A stretch of 64,000 nt of DNA. It comes from Leclercia adecarboxylata. GTDB taxonomy: Bacteria; Pseudomonadota; Gammaproteobacteria; Enterobacterales; Enterobacteriaceae. The notes beneath the pieces are model-generated. The model worked only from the letters and a program-made list of their open reading frames with translations, was not told the origin of the DNA and searched no databases. Location: the NCBI GenBank assembly GCA_901472455.1, contig LR590464.1:3720001-3784000 (forward strand). Direction: 5' to 3'. The translations under genes were made by a program, and so were the position numbers. Positions 14,492 through 23,949 of the stretch are shown in pieces; the first letter of the stretch is position 1, and every line of letters begins with the position of its first letter.

Positions 14492-15613
14492 TTACTGGCG
14501 ACTGTCATTCGCCTGCCGCAGCAGAATGCGACTCTCGCTCTGGAAGCGCTGGGCATAATCGCCAAACCAGTGTTCAACTTTACGGAAGCTGTCGATAAAC
14601 GCCTGCTTATCGCCGTGCTCCAGCAGGGTAATCGCCTCACCAAAACGCTGGTAGTAACGCTTGATCAGCGCCAGATTGTTGCCTGAAGACATAATAATAT
14701 CGGCATACAGTTGCGGATCCTGGGCAAAGAGTCGGCCAACCATTGCCAGTTCCAGGCGATAGATAGGTGACGACAGCGACAGCAACTGCTCAAGCTGGAC
14801 ATTCTCTTCCGCCAGATGCAGACCATACGCGAAGGTTGCGAAGTGGCGCAGCGCCTGGATAAAGGCCATGTTCTGATCATGTTCGACGGCGCTGATCCGG
14901 TGCAACCGCGCGCCCCACACCTGAATCTGCTCCAGGAACCACTGGTAGGCCTCAGGCTGACGGCCATCGCAGTAGACAACGACCTGCTTTGCCAGGCTGC
15001 CGCTGTCCGGGCCGAACATCGGGTGCAGGCCCAGCACCGGGCCGTTATGCGCGGCCAGCATGGCCTGCAGCGGGCCATTTTTTACCGAAGCCAGATCGAC
15101 AAGAATGCAGTCTTCCGGCAGCGGTGGCAATTTAGCAATAATCTCTTCAGTGACATGAATCGGTACGCTGACAATGACCATGCCCGCATCGGCCACCATC
15201 GTCTGCGCCTGCGCCCAATCCTCTTTTTCGAGAATGCGCACCTGATAGCCCGAGAGCGTGAGCATCTTCTCAAACAGACGCCCCATCTGCCCGCCGCCAC
15301 CGACAATCACTACCGGACGCAGCGTCGGACAGAGGGTTTTAAATCCTTTGTCGTTTTCGCTGGAGTAAGATTCCCGCATCACGCGGCGCAGCACATCTTC
15401 AATCAGATCTGGCGAAACGCCCAGCGCCTCGGCCTCTTTTCGCCGGGATGCCAGCATGGAGGCTTCGCGCTCCGGCACGTAAATCGGTAAACCGTATTTA
15501 CTTTTCACTTCGCCAACTTCAGCGACCAGCGCCATCCGGCGCGCCAGCAGATCCAGCAGCGCCTTATCCACCTCGTCAATTTGATCGCGCAAGGCGGTCA
15601 ATTCAGCAACCAT
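14492..15613 (-). CDS. tyrA: TyrA, chorismate mutase / prephenate dehydrogenase
   Basis: Bifunctional enzyme leading to 4-hydroxyphenylpyruvate for tyrosine. The 373 aa equal E. coli TyrA. Order: AroQ chorismate mutase (1-90, [19 protein letters not shown]), then the NAD-binding dehydrogenase domain starting at [18 protein letters not shown] (about 100-118), with [19 protein letters not shown] and the catalytic region [17 protein letters not shown]. The frame is intact. It starts 10 bp after aroF in the aroF-tyrA operon and is thus under the TyrR control seen upstream of aroF. Confidence 0.97.
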   Translation of the reverse strand: MVAELTALRDQIDEVDKALLDLLARRMALVAEVGEVKSKYGLPIYVPEREASMLASRRKEAEALGVSPDLIEDVLRRVMRESYSSENDKGFKTLCPTLRPVVIVGGGGQMGRLFEKMLTLSGYQVRILEKEDWAQAQTMVADAGMVIVSVPIHVTEEIIAKLPPLPEDCILVDLASVKNGPLQAMLAAHNGPVLGLHPMFGPDSGSLAKQVVVYCDGRQPEAYQWFLEQIQVWGARLHRISAVEHDQNMAFIQALRHFATFAYGLHLAEENVQLEQLLSLSSPIYRLELAMVGRLFAQDPQLYADIIMSSGNNLALIKRYYQRFGEAITLLEHGDKQAFIDSFRKVEHWFGDYAQRFQSESRILLRQANDSRQ

Positions 15614-15623
15614 AACAAACCTC

Positions 15624-16703
15624 TTAAGCCAGACGCGTCGCCAGCTGGCCGTTCAAATCTTTGTGGATCTCACGCAGCAGCGCGTCGGTGGTTTCCCAGC
15701 TAATGCAGGCATCGGTCACGGAAACCCCGTGTTTCATGGCGCTGCGCGGCTGTTCAGATGACTGATTGCCTTCATGGATATTGCTTTCAATCATCAGACC
15801 AATAATCGAACGGTTGCCATCTTTAATCTGCGCGACGACGGATTCCGCCACCGCAGGCTGACGACGGTAATCTTTATTGGAATTACCATGACTGCAATCT
15901 ACCATCAGCGCCGGGCGCAGTCCTGCCTGTTCCATCTCTTTTTCACACTGGGCCCACATCTGCCGGGCTGTAGTTCGGCGCTTTGCCGCCGCGCAGGATG
16001 ACATGACCATCCGGGTTGCCCTGGGTCTGCAGCAGACAGACCTGGCCGGCCTGGTTGATGCCGACAAAACGGTGCGGCATAGCAGCGGCACGCCATGGCG
16101 TTGATAGCGGGTTGCCAGGCTACCGTCGGTGCCGTTTTTGAAGCCGACCGGCATGGAGAGGCCCGATGCCATCTCGCGGTGCGTCTGCGACTCGGGTAGT
16201 ACGGGCGCCAATCGCTGACCAGCTGAAACAGATCGCCCAGGTATTGCCGGGCTGTTTCGGATCCAGTGCCTCTGTTGCCAGCGGCAGCCCCATGCTCACC
16301 AGTTCCACCAGAAGATTACGCGCAATCTTCAGGCCTGCTTCCACATCAAACGAGCCATCCATGTGCGGATCGTTAATCAACCCTTTCCAGCCGACGGTGG
16401 TACGAGGTTTTTCAAAATAGACGCGCATGACCAGGTAGAGGCTATCGCTGACCTCCTCGGCCAGGGCCTTTAAAGCGGTGCGCATATTCGATGGCAGTTT
16501 CTGGATCATGAATGGAGCCACGGACCACAGACGACCAGCAGACGCGGATCGCGGCCGGCAATAATGTCAGAGATGGTCTGGCGGAGTGGCGCAATTTGCG
16601 CCTCCTGTTCAACGCTCAGCGGGAATTCCGCTTTCAGTTGATCCGGGGTGATCAGAACATGTTCATCACTAATATGTACGTTATTCAGCGCGTCTTTTTG
16701 CAT
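15624..16703 (-). CDS. aroF: AroF, tyrosine-sensitive DAHP synthase, many single-base insertions
   Basis: Joins phosphoenolpyruvate and erythrose-4-phosphate in the first step of the shikimate pathway; this isoenzyme is inhibited by tyrosine. It starts [17 protein letters not shown], the conserved AroF start. Family blocks [50 protein letters not shown] and [11 protein letters not shown] are all found, but in three different frames. Insertions can be read directly, e.g. TGGCTCC for TGCTCC near 16515 and extra C, G, T and C between about 16190 and 16255. The locus is 1,080 bp against 1,071 expected for 356 aa, so the net excess is nine bases. Without these it would be a normal enzyme. Confidence 0.92.
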
Positions 16704-16796
16704 GATTGCGATCCTGGAAGCTCGTTTGCGATAGTAGTTTCCTCGATGAGGAAGCCCAACCGATACCACACCAAGTAAAGATTTCAATCCAAAATA

Positions 16797-16814
16797 CGTA
16801 AATAATACTTTACA
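16797..16814 (-). promoter_or_regulatory. TyrR box upstream of aroF (proximal)
   Basis: The 18-bp CGTAAATAATACTTTACA fits the TyrR consensus TGTAAA-N6-TTTACA with one mismatch. It lies about 95 bp upstream of the aroF start, in the promoter region. Confidence 0.75.
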
Positions 16815-16849
16815 ACACCCACTTTAAAGCAAAAAACATTCGATTAAAG

Positions 16850-16867
16850 TGTAACGTAAAAATTACA
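16850..16867 (-). promoter_or_regulatory. TyrR box upstream of aroF (distal)
   Basis: TGTAACGTAAAAATTACA keeps the TGTAA/TTACA arms of a TyrR box. Its centre is 53 bp (about five helical turns) from the proximal box, suitable for cooperative TyrR hexamer repression with tyrosine, as known for E. coli aroF. Confidence 0.65.
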
Positions 16868-16919
16868 GCGTGCGTTGACCACGCCAGGCTATGCCTCAAT
16901 GGAAAAGGGAGAATGTCTT

Positions 16920-17297
16920 ATGCGCCTGATTATTACCTCGACGCTGTGCCTGTTTTTAACTGCCTGCCAGATCGATCCTTACACCCATCAACCCCACTGG
17001 ACGGGAACCGACTGGCAGAGTGCCGGTAAAAGAAGACGCCTATGAATGGCGTGGCGGTAAAATCCAATGAATCCCTTGCTGCTAATTTTAACGATCCCAA
17101 AAGTGGATCGCCGGGCTTATCTCAGCGGATATAAAGACGGGCAAGAGAAAATATGTCAGGAAAACTTTGTATACGCCTGGGGATTAGCTGGCCGAATATT
17201 CCCCGCCAGCTGTGACACTGCCGAAAACGCCACTGCCCTGCGAACTGCCTGGAAACAGGGAATGGATGAAGGAACCAAAGCCAGCCGTTTAAATTAA
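16920..17297 (+). CDS. yfiL: YfiL, DUF2799 lipoprotein, frame interrupted
   Basis: Small predicted lipoprotein of the DUF2799 family with unknown function. The start MRLIITSTLCLFLTACQ gives a signal peptide with lipobox LTAC. A GGGAG ribosome binding site lies nine bases upstream of the ATG. The C-terminal half reads YLSGYKDGQEKICQENF and FPASCDTAENATALRTAWKQ, clearly the counterpart of E. coli YfiL. Extra bases near 17030 (GGTAAAAGAAG), 17040 (GCCTATG) and 17100 (CCCAAAAGTG) move it through frames. Corrected, it is about 120 aa, as in E. coli. It lies upstream of yfiR-dgcN-yfiB but is probably a separate unit. Confidence 0.82.
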
Positions 17298-17387
17298 TTT
17301 TATCAACGCCAACCCGTTAATTAAGTAAGTAAGATTGTCCTTAAGCCACTACACAGGCTTTTGGCATAATGACTGTACGGGTAAAAA

Positions 17388-17980
17388 ATGCTATTCTGCC
17401 CGCGAAACTCAAGAACGACTATTTCCAGAGTGGTGTGGCGGATTCTGGTGTGTAACTTATTTCTTATCTCCTGGTATCGGGCGGCATTGGTACTGTTGTT
17501 ATCACTGCCCTGCGGACTCGCTATTTGGCGCAACATTATCCGAAACGGATAAATCGGTTCGCACTATTGTCTCCGGGATCGTCAGTTATACCCGCTGGCC
17601 TGCACTCTCTGGCAAGCCGAATCTGTGTATTTTCGCCACTTCCGGCTATGTTGAAGCGCTCAGTGCCGATGGCCCGGACACGCTGCCCTACACCCCCCGT
17701 GCTTATTCATGATGATCGGGAAGCAATGAGTGCAGAATGTCATGCGCTCTATTTTGGCAGTGAATCCCCGAGCCACCAGCTTGAATTAAGCCAGGCGTTT
17801 CATGCCCGACCGTTACTATTAATCGCGGAGCAAAATCCGCAATGCCTTATAGGTAGTGCTTTCTGCCTGATAATAGACAGTGCCAGAGTAAGATTTTCCG
17901 TCAATCTGGATGTGCTGTCGCGCAGCGGAGTCAGAGTCAATCCTGATGTGCTAATGCTCGCACGGAATAAAAAAGCATGA
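17388..17980 (+). CDS. yfiR: YfiR, periplasmic repressor of DgcN, frame interrupted
   Basis: YfiR binds the periplasmic domain of the diguanylate cyclase DgcN and keeps it off; redox state of its cysteines or capture by YfiB relieves this. Recognisable parts are a hydrophobic signal stretch (AALVLLLSLPCGLA), VSGIVSYTRWPALSG, LLLIAEQNPQCLIGSAFCLI and LDVLSRSGVRVNPDVLMLAR. Frame breaks lie near 17520 and near 17695 (CCCCCC for CCCCC). The start is uncertain: the ATG at 17388 is open into the signal peptide but gives an N-terminus longer than that of E. coli YfiR. The stop overlaps the dgcN ATG by four bases. Confidence 0.88.
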
Positions 17981-19197
17981 ATAAGGGAATTTCCTCAGCG
18001 CCGCGTCCAACATTCAAAAGGACTCTGCGGCGCATCAGTATTATTAGCGTCCTCATTACCATGACGCTCGTCTGGCTATTATTGTGCATTGCTTCTGTGG
18101 TCACGCTAAAACAGTATGCTCAACGCAACCTTGAATTAACCAGCGCCACCATGAGCCGCAGCCTGGAGGCGACGCTGGTCTTCAATGATGCCGCCGCCGC
18201 CAACGAAGCGCTGGCCTCCCTCGGCAAGCAAGGGCAAATCTCAGCGGCAGAACTGCTGGATCGCGACGATAATCGTTTTGCCGCGTGGTCGATGGGGCCG
18301 AACAGTGACGCAGATCCGCTCAGCCAGCTGGTCAGCCAGTGGTTATTCCCGCATCCCATCAGACAGCGCGTCTGGCATAATAATTTGCCGATTGGTGAGT
18401 TACACCTCACCGCACGGGATAGCCTGATCAGCCACTTCCTCTGGACGTCGCTGGCGGTATTAACAGGCTGCATCATGTTTGCCTCTCTGGTGGCATTAAC
18501 CATCACCCGCACCCTGCATATTGGCGTTGTGACCGCCCTGCAAAACATTACCGATGTGGTGCACGACGTGCGTTCAAACCGGAACTTCTCCCGTCGGGTT
18601 TCTCAGGAGCGCATTGAAGAATTTCATCGCTTCGGCCAGGACTTCAACAGCCTGCTGGATGAGATGGAAGAGTGGCAGCTAAAATTGCAGGCCAAAAACG
18701 CCCAACTGATGCGTACCGCCATGCACGATCCCCTCACCGGTCTGGCTAACCGGGCGGCTTTTCGCATCCGCATTGCTGCGCTGATGAATGATTTCTCTGC
18801 GCGAACCCACTCCGCCCTGCTCTTCCTTGATGGCGATGACTTTAAGCGTATTAACGATACCTGGGGCCATGCCGCGGGCGATGCAGTGCTAATTGAAGTG
18901 GCCCGCAGAATGGTCGAGTTTGGCGGCGAACAACATCAGTCTTACCGTCTGGGCGGGGATGAGTTTGCCATCATCCTGTATGACGTCCATTCGGAGCACG
19001 AGGTATTACGCCTCTGCGCTGCGCTGACACAACAATTCAGCCCGTCCTATGAACTGCACAACGGGTTCTCCTCCCGGATGTCGCTTAGCATTGGCTACGC
19101 GCTGAGCTGGCAGCATCACTCTGTTGAAGCGTTAGTAGAGCAAGCCGACCGTAATATGTATTCGGTCAAACACCAGCGTTCGAAAATCACATCGTAG
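17977..19197 (+). CDS. dgcN: DgcN (YfiN), membrane diguanylate cyclase
   Basis: Makes cyclic di-GMP from GTP, promoting biofilm and slowing motility and division. The 406-aa frame is intact: transmembrane helix at about 20-43 (ISVLITMTLVWLLLCIASVV), periplasmic CHASE8-type sensor, second membrane helix at about 150-172, HAMP, and a GGDEF domain with LHDP-like MHDPLTGLANRAAF, LFLDGDDFKRINDTWGH and the active-site loop RLGGDEFA. It is coupled to yfiR by an ATGA overlap and followed 13 bp later by yfiB, forming the YfiR-DgcN-YfiB signalling operon. Confidence 0.95.
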   Translation: MNKGISSAPRPTFKRTLRRISIISVLITMTLVWLLLCIASVVTLKQYAQRNLELTSATMSRSLEATLVFNDAAAANEALASLGKQGQISAAELLDRDDNRFAAWSMGPNSDADPLSQLVSQWLFPHPIRQRVWHNNLPIGELHLTARDSLISHFLWTSLAVLTGCIMFASLVALTITRTLHIGVVTALQNITDVVHDVRSNRNFSRRVSQERIEEFHRFGQDFNSLLDEMEEWQLKLQAKNAQLMRTAMHDPLTGLANRAAFRIRIAALMNDFSARTHSALLFLDGDDFKRINDTWGHAAGDAVLIEVARRMVEFGGEQHQSYRLGGDEFAIILYDVHSEHEVLRLCAALTQQFSPSYELHNGFSSRMSLSIGYALSWQHHSVEALVEQADRNMYSVKHQRSKITS

Positions 19198-19210
19198 AAA
19201 GGAACACATC

Positions 19211-19693
19211 ATGTTAAGGCGATACATCACCCCGCTCTTTATGGCATCCATGCTGCTAACCGGGTGCCAGACGCCACAGGGCAAATTTAGCCCTGAGCAG
19301 GTCGCCGCCATGAAGTCTTACGGCTTTAATGAAATGAACGGTGACTGGTCGCTTGGCCTCTCCGCGAAGATTCTGTTTGGTAAAAACGAATATAAGCTGC
19401 AGCCTGAAAGCGAGCAGCAGATCAAAAGCATGGCTGCCCGTCTTGCCGCAACGGGGCTCAGGCACGCACGCATGGACGGGCATACCGATAATTACGGCGA
19501 AGAGAGCTACAACAAAGCGTTGTCCCTGAAGCGGGCGGATGTGGTTGCCGATGCCTGGGCGCAGGGCGCCAGTATTCCACGCAGCAATCTCACAACCCAG
19601 GGATTAGGTAAGCAATATCCTGTCGCGGATAATAAAACTGCCCAGGGGCGTGCCGAAAACCGCCGCGTGGCGGTCGTAATCAGCACGCCCTGA
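19211..19693 (+). CDS. yfiB: YfiB, OmpA-like outer-membrane lipoprotein
   Basis: Third member of the YfiR-DgcN-YfiB module: an outer-membrane lipoprotein that binds peptidoglycan and sequesters YfiR, thereby activating DgcN. The 160-aa protein has a signal peptide with lipobox LLTGC (Cys about 19) and a C-terminal OmpA-like domain with the peptidoglycan-binding pattern MDGHTDNYGEESYNKALSLK and RAENRRVAVVI. A clear AAAGGAA site lies upstream of the ATG. The frame is intact and agrees with E. coli YfiB over its length. Confidence 0.94.
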   Translation: MLRRYITPLFMASMLLTGCQTPQGKFSPEQVAAMKSYGFNEMNGDWSLGLSAKILFGKNEYKLQPESEQQIKSMAARLAATGLRHARMDGHTDNYGEESYNKALSLKRADVVADAWAQGASIPRSNLTTQGLGKQYPVADNKTAQGRAENRRVAVVISTP

Positions 19694-19697
19694 GTCC

Positions 19698-21064
19698 TTA
19701 TTTCATCGATTTGGCGAGGGATAACCTGGATGCCGCGCGCCAGCGCAGCCAGTCAATGATGACAAACAGCGCCAGGCTACAGCCCATTACCGGCATCATA
19801 AGCCCCAGTGCTACGCTGATAGCCAAAGAAACTACGCGCCCCCCCAGCGGCAACGCCAGCCAGCTCTGACACAGCGTCTGCGCGGGATCCGTTGCCGCCT
19901 GCCGGGCCGGCGCATCCACCACATCCGGTATCCCCACACAATCATGATGCACAGCGCGAGACCAAAGGCGATGAGCAGCAGCTGGTTTGGCAGGCCAAAC
20001 AGCACCCCCATGTGGAAATCCACGCCCCAACGGGTTAGCTTGGCCATCAGCGGGTAATCCGCAAACCGCGTGTGATCGACAACGGTCAGGGTCGCGGGAT
20101 CAACGGCAACCGCATCCACCTGAGTCGGCCAGCGGCGATCGATCTCCGTTACTGTCCACGCCATTGCAGCCTTCTTCGCCGGACGTATCTCCAGCTTGCT
20201 GGCATCAATTCCCGCCGCATTTGCCGCCTTCAGTACGCCGTCATAGAGGGCCAGGTCAGGTTTCATCTCCGGCATGGGCATAGTCATGTGATGACCGTGG
20301 TGCTCAGCATGCGGATCGGGGGTCTCTGCCGGGCCATGCAGCTGCGTATTAACCTGCGGGGTGAGCCAGTTCATCTCTGCCCGCAGTTTATCCACGTTAC
20401 CGCCCGCCCACTGGGACCAGGTCAGGCCGGTCGCCGAGAAGAGCAACATGCCCAGCAACAGGCTCCAGCCGAGGGATACATGCAAACGACGGCGCTGCTG
20501 AAAACGGTTGTTGATGCGCCGTTTGGGTCGGGTATAGAACCACAGTGCAATCCCACCCAGGGCGGCGATCCACATCCACGACGCGGCAAGCTCGCTGTAA
20601 AGGCGTCCCACATCCCCGAGTAGCAAAGACCGATGCAAATAATCAATTTGCTGGCGGAACGGCAGGATGCCGCTGGTGCCGTAGACAGTCATATCCCCGC
20701 GCACCGCCAGGCTAACCGGATCGATAAAGATGGCCCGGTTTTCCGAAGGCTTCAGGGCCGGATCAATGTACATCACCCGGGTAGTTTCCTGTGATGCCAG
20801 GCCCGGACGCACCGCCTGCAGCTGCAGCTTTCCGCCGGTGACCTTTTCCGCTACCGCAATTTGCTCAGCAAGGGGACGCGCTGCGCCCTCGGTCTCACTG
20901 TACAGCGCATGATGATAAAGCGCGTTTTCCAGCTGCGGCGTGGCGACATACAGCGTTCCTGACAACGCGGCGATAAAAATAAATGGCCCGACAAACAGAC
21001 CAATATAGAAGTGAAGACGACGCAACAGGTTGCCCCATGCTGCGCGCGGAGTGCAGGTAGTCAT
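19698..21064 (-). CDS. PepSY-domain membrane protein with His/Met-rich loop, one frameshift
   Basis: PepSY-associated TM family, inner-membrane proteins linked to metal (iron-siderophore or copper) reduction. It has an N-terminal membrane helix (FYIGLFVGPFIFIAALSGTLY), a periplasmic PepSY segment, paired helices near residues 160-215, a loop with HAEHHGHHMTMPMPEMKP (about 255-275), a second PepSY-like region and C-terminal helices. The frame shifts near 19920 in a GC-rich stretch; the true C-terminus is probably the frame ending at 19698 (FVIIDWLRWRAASRLS). The His/Met-rich loop suggests copper or another soft metal, but that is inference. It is probably co-transcribed with the DUF2946 gene upstream. 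Confidence 0.8.
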
Positions 21065-21126
21065 GCTTTCCCTTTTCTAAGGTAAAAAGTTATCGGTACA
21101 CCGGGGTGTACGTATTTTTAGATGGA

Positions 21127-21516
21127 TTAAGCAGACAGTTGCGGTGGCGCGCGGGTATCGGGACAGAGCCAGGGGAAAAAATGCCAGTGGTGTACGGCAG
21201 GGCGTGGCGGCGTGAGGCGCTGTCTGAGTAAGACCGCGCATAACAGCAGTACCAGCGCCAGAATGACACCCGGCACGTGGGCCAACAGTACGCAGTAACC
21301 GCAGGCTTCGGCGTGATCGACAGGAATGCTTTCAGACGGTGCATGGTGGTGATCCGCCATCATGCTCATGTCGTGGTGCATGCCGGGCATGGCGCTCATG
21401 GGATCTTTTTGCAACGAGACGGAAACCAGCGGCGCGAAGACGATCATCAGGATCGCAAATAACGCGAGACCTGCCGCGATACGTTGCCACTGTGCCTGAT
21501 GCTGTTTAGTCGTCAC
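21127..21516 (-). CDS. DUF2946 family membrane protein
   Basis: A 129-aa protein with a first membrane helix (IAAGLALFAILMIVFAPLV, about 12-31), a Met/His-rich loop (MSAMPGMHHDMSMMADHHH, about 41-59), the DUF2946 signature HAEACGYCVLLAH (about 69-81, Cys-x-x-Cys flanked by His), and a second helix (VPGVILALVLLLCAVLL). The family is of unknown biochemistry but is often found with metal-related membrane proteins. It lies 62 bp upstream of the PepSY gene on the same strand, and both carry Met/His clusters facing the same side. A joint role in copper or iron handling is plausible, unproven. Confidence 0.75.
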   Translation of the reverse strand: MTTKQHQAQWQRIAAGLALFAILMIVFAPLVSVSLQKDPMSAMPGMHHDMSMMADHHHAPSESIPVDHAEACGYCVLLAHVPGVILALVLLLCAVLLRQRLTPPRPAVHHWHFFPWLCPDTRAPPQLSA

Positions 21517-21592
21517 TTACCCTCCGTTAGAGCGGGGACATTGTAAACGATTTATGAAGGATAGGTTAACGTACAGAGCACTGATGGATAAA

Positions 21593-21623
21593 AAAAGGGC
21601 CAGCCTTTCGGCCAGCCCTTTTT
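21593..21623 (-). terminator. Terminator of the rpsP-rimM-trmD-rplS operon
   Basis: AAAAAGGGC-TGGCCGAAAGGCTGGCCC-TTTTT type hairpin on the minus strand, just after the rplS stop. Confidence 0.88.
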
Positions 21624-21646
21624 ACAGGATGTCGCTTAAGCGAATT

Positions 21647-21997
<351 letters not shown>

Positions 21998-22035
21998 TTA
22001 ATCTCTTATCCTGGGTAAACTGATATTCGGGGGCC

Positions 22036-22803
22036 TCAGGCCATCCCATCATGTTTCTGTTGCTGGTGCGCGTGTTCTTTTTTGAACTCGGCCAACAACT
22101 TTGCTTGCTCTTCAGTCAGAGCCAGGTTTTCCAGAAGTTCAGGTCTTCTAAGCCAGGTACGGCCCAGCGACTGCTTCAGGCGCCAGCGACGAATCTCGGC
22201 ATGGTTTCCCGACAGTAATACTGGCGGTACCTCCATCCCTTCTAACACTTCAGGACGGGTATAGTGTGGACAGTCCAGCAATCCGTCAGCAAAAGAGTCT
22301 TCTGTTGCTGATGCTTCATGGCCCAGAACCCCCGGAATAAACCGGGAAACCGAGTCAATCAGCGTCATTGCCGGTAACTCACCACCGCTGAGAACGTAAT
22401 CGCCGATAGACCATTCTTCGTCAATCTCGGTCTGAATTACGCGCTCATCTATCCCTTCGTAGCGACCGCAAACCAGAATTATTTTCTGATTCGTTGCCAG
22501 TTCGCTGACGCCCGCTTGATCAAGCTTGCGTCCCTGAGGTGACAGATAAATCACCTTTGCGCCTTCACCTGCCGCGGCTTTTGCTGCTGCGATGGCATCC
22601 TTTAAAGGTTGTACCATCATGAGCATCCCCGGTCCGCCGCCGTAAGGACGATCGTCCACGGTACGGTGCCGGTCATGCGTGAAGTCACGTGGACTCCAGC
22701 TTTCGATGCTCAGCAGGCCATTTTTTACTGCCCGGCCAGTTACCCCGTAATCAGTAATCGCGCGGAACATTTCAGGAAACAGGCTAATAATGCCAATCCA
22801 CAT
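22036..22803 (-). CDS. trmD: TrmD, tRNA (guanine-37 N1)-methyltransferase
   Basis: Essential SPOUT methyltransferase that places m1G37 next to the anticodon and prevents +1 frameshifting. At 255 aa it equals E. coli TrmD. The N-terminal [20 protein letters not shown], substrate loop [16 protein letters not shown], and the trefoil-knot SAM pocket [11 protein letters not shown] ... [12 protein letters not shown] ... [14 protein letters not shown] are all present. The frame is intact. It lies third in its operon, 30 bp after rimM. Confidence 0.98.
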   Translation of the reverse strand: MWIGIISLFPEMFRAITDYGVTGRAVKNGLLSIESWSPRDFTHDRHRTVDDRPYGGGPGMLMMVQPLKDAIAAAKAAAGEGAKVIYLSPQGRKLDQAGVSELATNQKIILVCGRYEGIDERVIQTEIDEEWSIGDYVLSGGELPAMTLIDSVSRFIPGVLGHEASATEDSFADGLLDCPHYTRPEVLEGMEVPPVLLSGNHAEIRRWRLKQSLGRTWLRRPELLENLALTEEQAKLLAEFKKEHAHQQQKHDGMA

Positions 22804-22833
22804 AGCGCCGTCTTTTACCGTTTTCAGGAGAAT

Positions 22834-23367
22834 TTAAAAACCAGGATCCCAATCTACTTCGATAGTACGAGTAGCGAGATCGACTTTCTTGATAACCTGC
22901 CCATCGAGGAACGGAACCAGCCGCTCCTTGATGCCAAACGCATCTTTCAGGTTTGCCTTAATGACGAGAACGTCATTGGATCCGGTTTCCATCATATCGA
23001 TGACTTTCCCCAGACCGTAACCTTCAATAGTGACTACCTGGCAACCAATAAGGTCTTTCCAGTAGTAACCCTCTTCCAGTTCAGGCAACTGCGACGAATC
23101 CACGACAATTTCACAATTGGTCAGTGCATTCGCGGCATCGCGATCGTCAATGCCTTTCAGCTTGATAACGATGTCCTGATTGTGGTGACGCCAGCTTTCC
23201 AGCTCGACCTCTTGCCACTGACCCGCCTTCTGGATAAACCAGGGCTGATAGTCAAAAATGCTTTCGGCGTCTTCGGTGGAGGAAAACACTCTGAGCCAAC
23301 CACGGATACCGTAGCAAGAACCCATTTTGCCCAATACAATCGGTTCAACAGGTGCTTTTTTGCTCAT
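22834..23367 (-). CDS. rimM: RimM, 16S rRNA processing / 30S maturation factor
   Basis: Binds S19 and helps mature the head of the 30S subunit. About 177 aa: N-terminal RimM beta-barrel ([20 protein letters not shown]) and C-terminal PRC barrel ([20 protein letters not shown] ... [11 protein letters not shown]). Start [11 protein letters not shown] at 23367 is preferred over the ATG three codons upstream by comparison with E. coli. The frame is intact; second gene of the operon. Confidence 0.97.
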   Translation of the reverse strand: MSKKAPVEPIVLGKMGSCYGIRGWLRVFSSTEDAESIFDYQPWFIQKAGQWQEVELESWRHHNQDIVIKLKGIDDRDAANALTNCEIVVDSSQLPELEEGYYWKDLIGCQVVTIEGYGLGKVIDMMETGSNDVLVIKANLKDAFGIKERLVPFLDGQVIKKVDLATRTIEVDWDPGF

Positions 23368-23385
23368 CATGACCACCGTGACAGA

Positions 23386-23634
23386 TTAAGCTGCTTTGTT
23401 TGCTGCTTTGATCAGCGTAGCAACGCGATCGGAAACAGTAGCGCCCTGGCCAACCCAGTGAGCGATACGATCCAGATCCAGACGGGTTTCTTCTTCTGCG
23501 CCAGAGGCCAGTGGGTTGAAGAAACCAACGCGCTCGATGAAGCGACCGTTGCGTGCATTACGGCTGTCAGTAACAACAACCTGGTAGAACGGACGCTTTT
23601 TTGCGCCGTGACGTGCTAAACGAATAGTTACCAT
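23386..23634 (-). CDS. rpsP: Ribosomal protein S16
   Basis: The 82-aa small-subunit protein that binds 16S rRNA early in assembly: [20 protein letters not shown] ... [17 protein letters not shown]. The ATG at 23634 is chosen over an in-frame upstream ATG because it gives the exact E. coli length and has AGAGGATGTT before it. It is the first gene of the operon, with a leader hairpin just upstream. Confidence 0.98.
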   Translation of the reverse strand: MVTIRLARHGAKKRPFYQVVVTDSRNARNGRFIERVGFFNPLASGAEEETRLDLDRIAHWVGQGATVSDRVATLIKAANKAA

Positions 23635-23650
23635 AACATCCTCTTGTGTG

Positions 23651-23690
23651 AATAAAACACCGGGCCCCATCGAGGGAAGGAGCCCGGTGT
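23651..23690 (-). promoter_or_regulatory. Terminator-like hairpin in the rpsP leader
   Basis: Minus-strand ACACCGGGC (23682-23690) pairs with GCCCGGTGT (23657-23665) and is followed by TTTTATT, ending 17 bases before the rpsP start. It looks like an attenuator in the operon's 5' untranslated region. Confidence 0.6.
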
Positions 23691-23708
23691 CATATTAAAA
23701 GCCCGAAA

Positions 23709-23736
23709 ATTTTACTGATTTCTGGGGAAAATGCAA
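23709..23736 (-). promoter_or_regulatory. Promoter of the rpsP operon
   Basis: TTGCAT (23731-23736) and TAAAAT (23709-23714) are separated by 16 bp on the minus strand, about 75 bp upstream of rpsP and upstream of the leader hairpin. Confidence 0.6.
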
Positions 23737-23739
23737 TCA

Positions 23740-23949
23740 GCATCTCTTAAACAGGGGATATAAGACGCATATCGCTGCAGCCAGTTCAGTCAGGGTGTGC
23801 AAAAAAGCGGAGCGTACAGGTAGTACGCAAGCATTTACCCGCTCCGCTCGCCCTTCGGGCCGCCCTGAAGGACGTTTACAACACGACTGTGTTTTGTCGA
23901 GCACACCCCGGGGCTAAACTGGCAAACAAGATAGCTTTATGCCCGTGTT
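23740..23949. other. Non-coding stretch between ffh and the rpsP promoter
   Basis: No gene seen. It contains a long-range inverted pair, GCGGAGCG (about 23810) and CGCTCCGC (about 23840), and a second GC-rich structure around 23850-23875. These may end ffh transcription, but there is no clear T-run, so I do not call a terminator. Confidence 0.4.
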
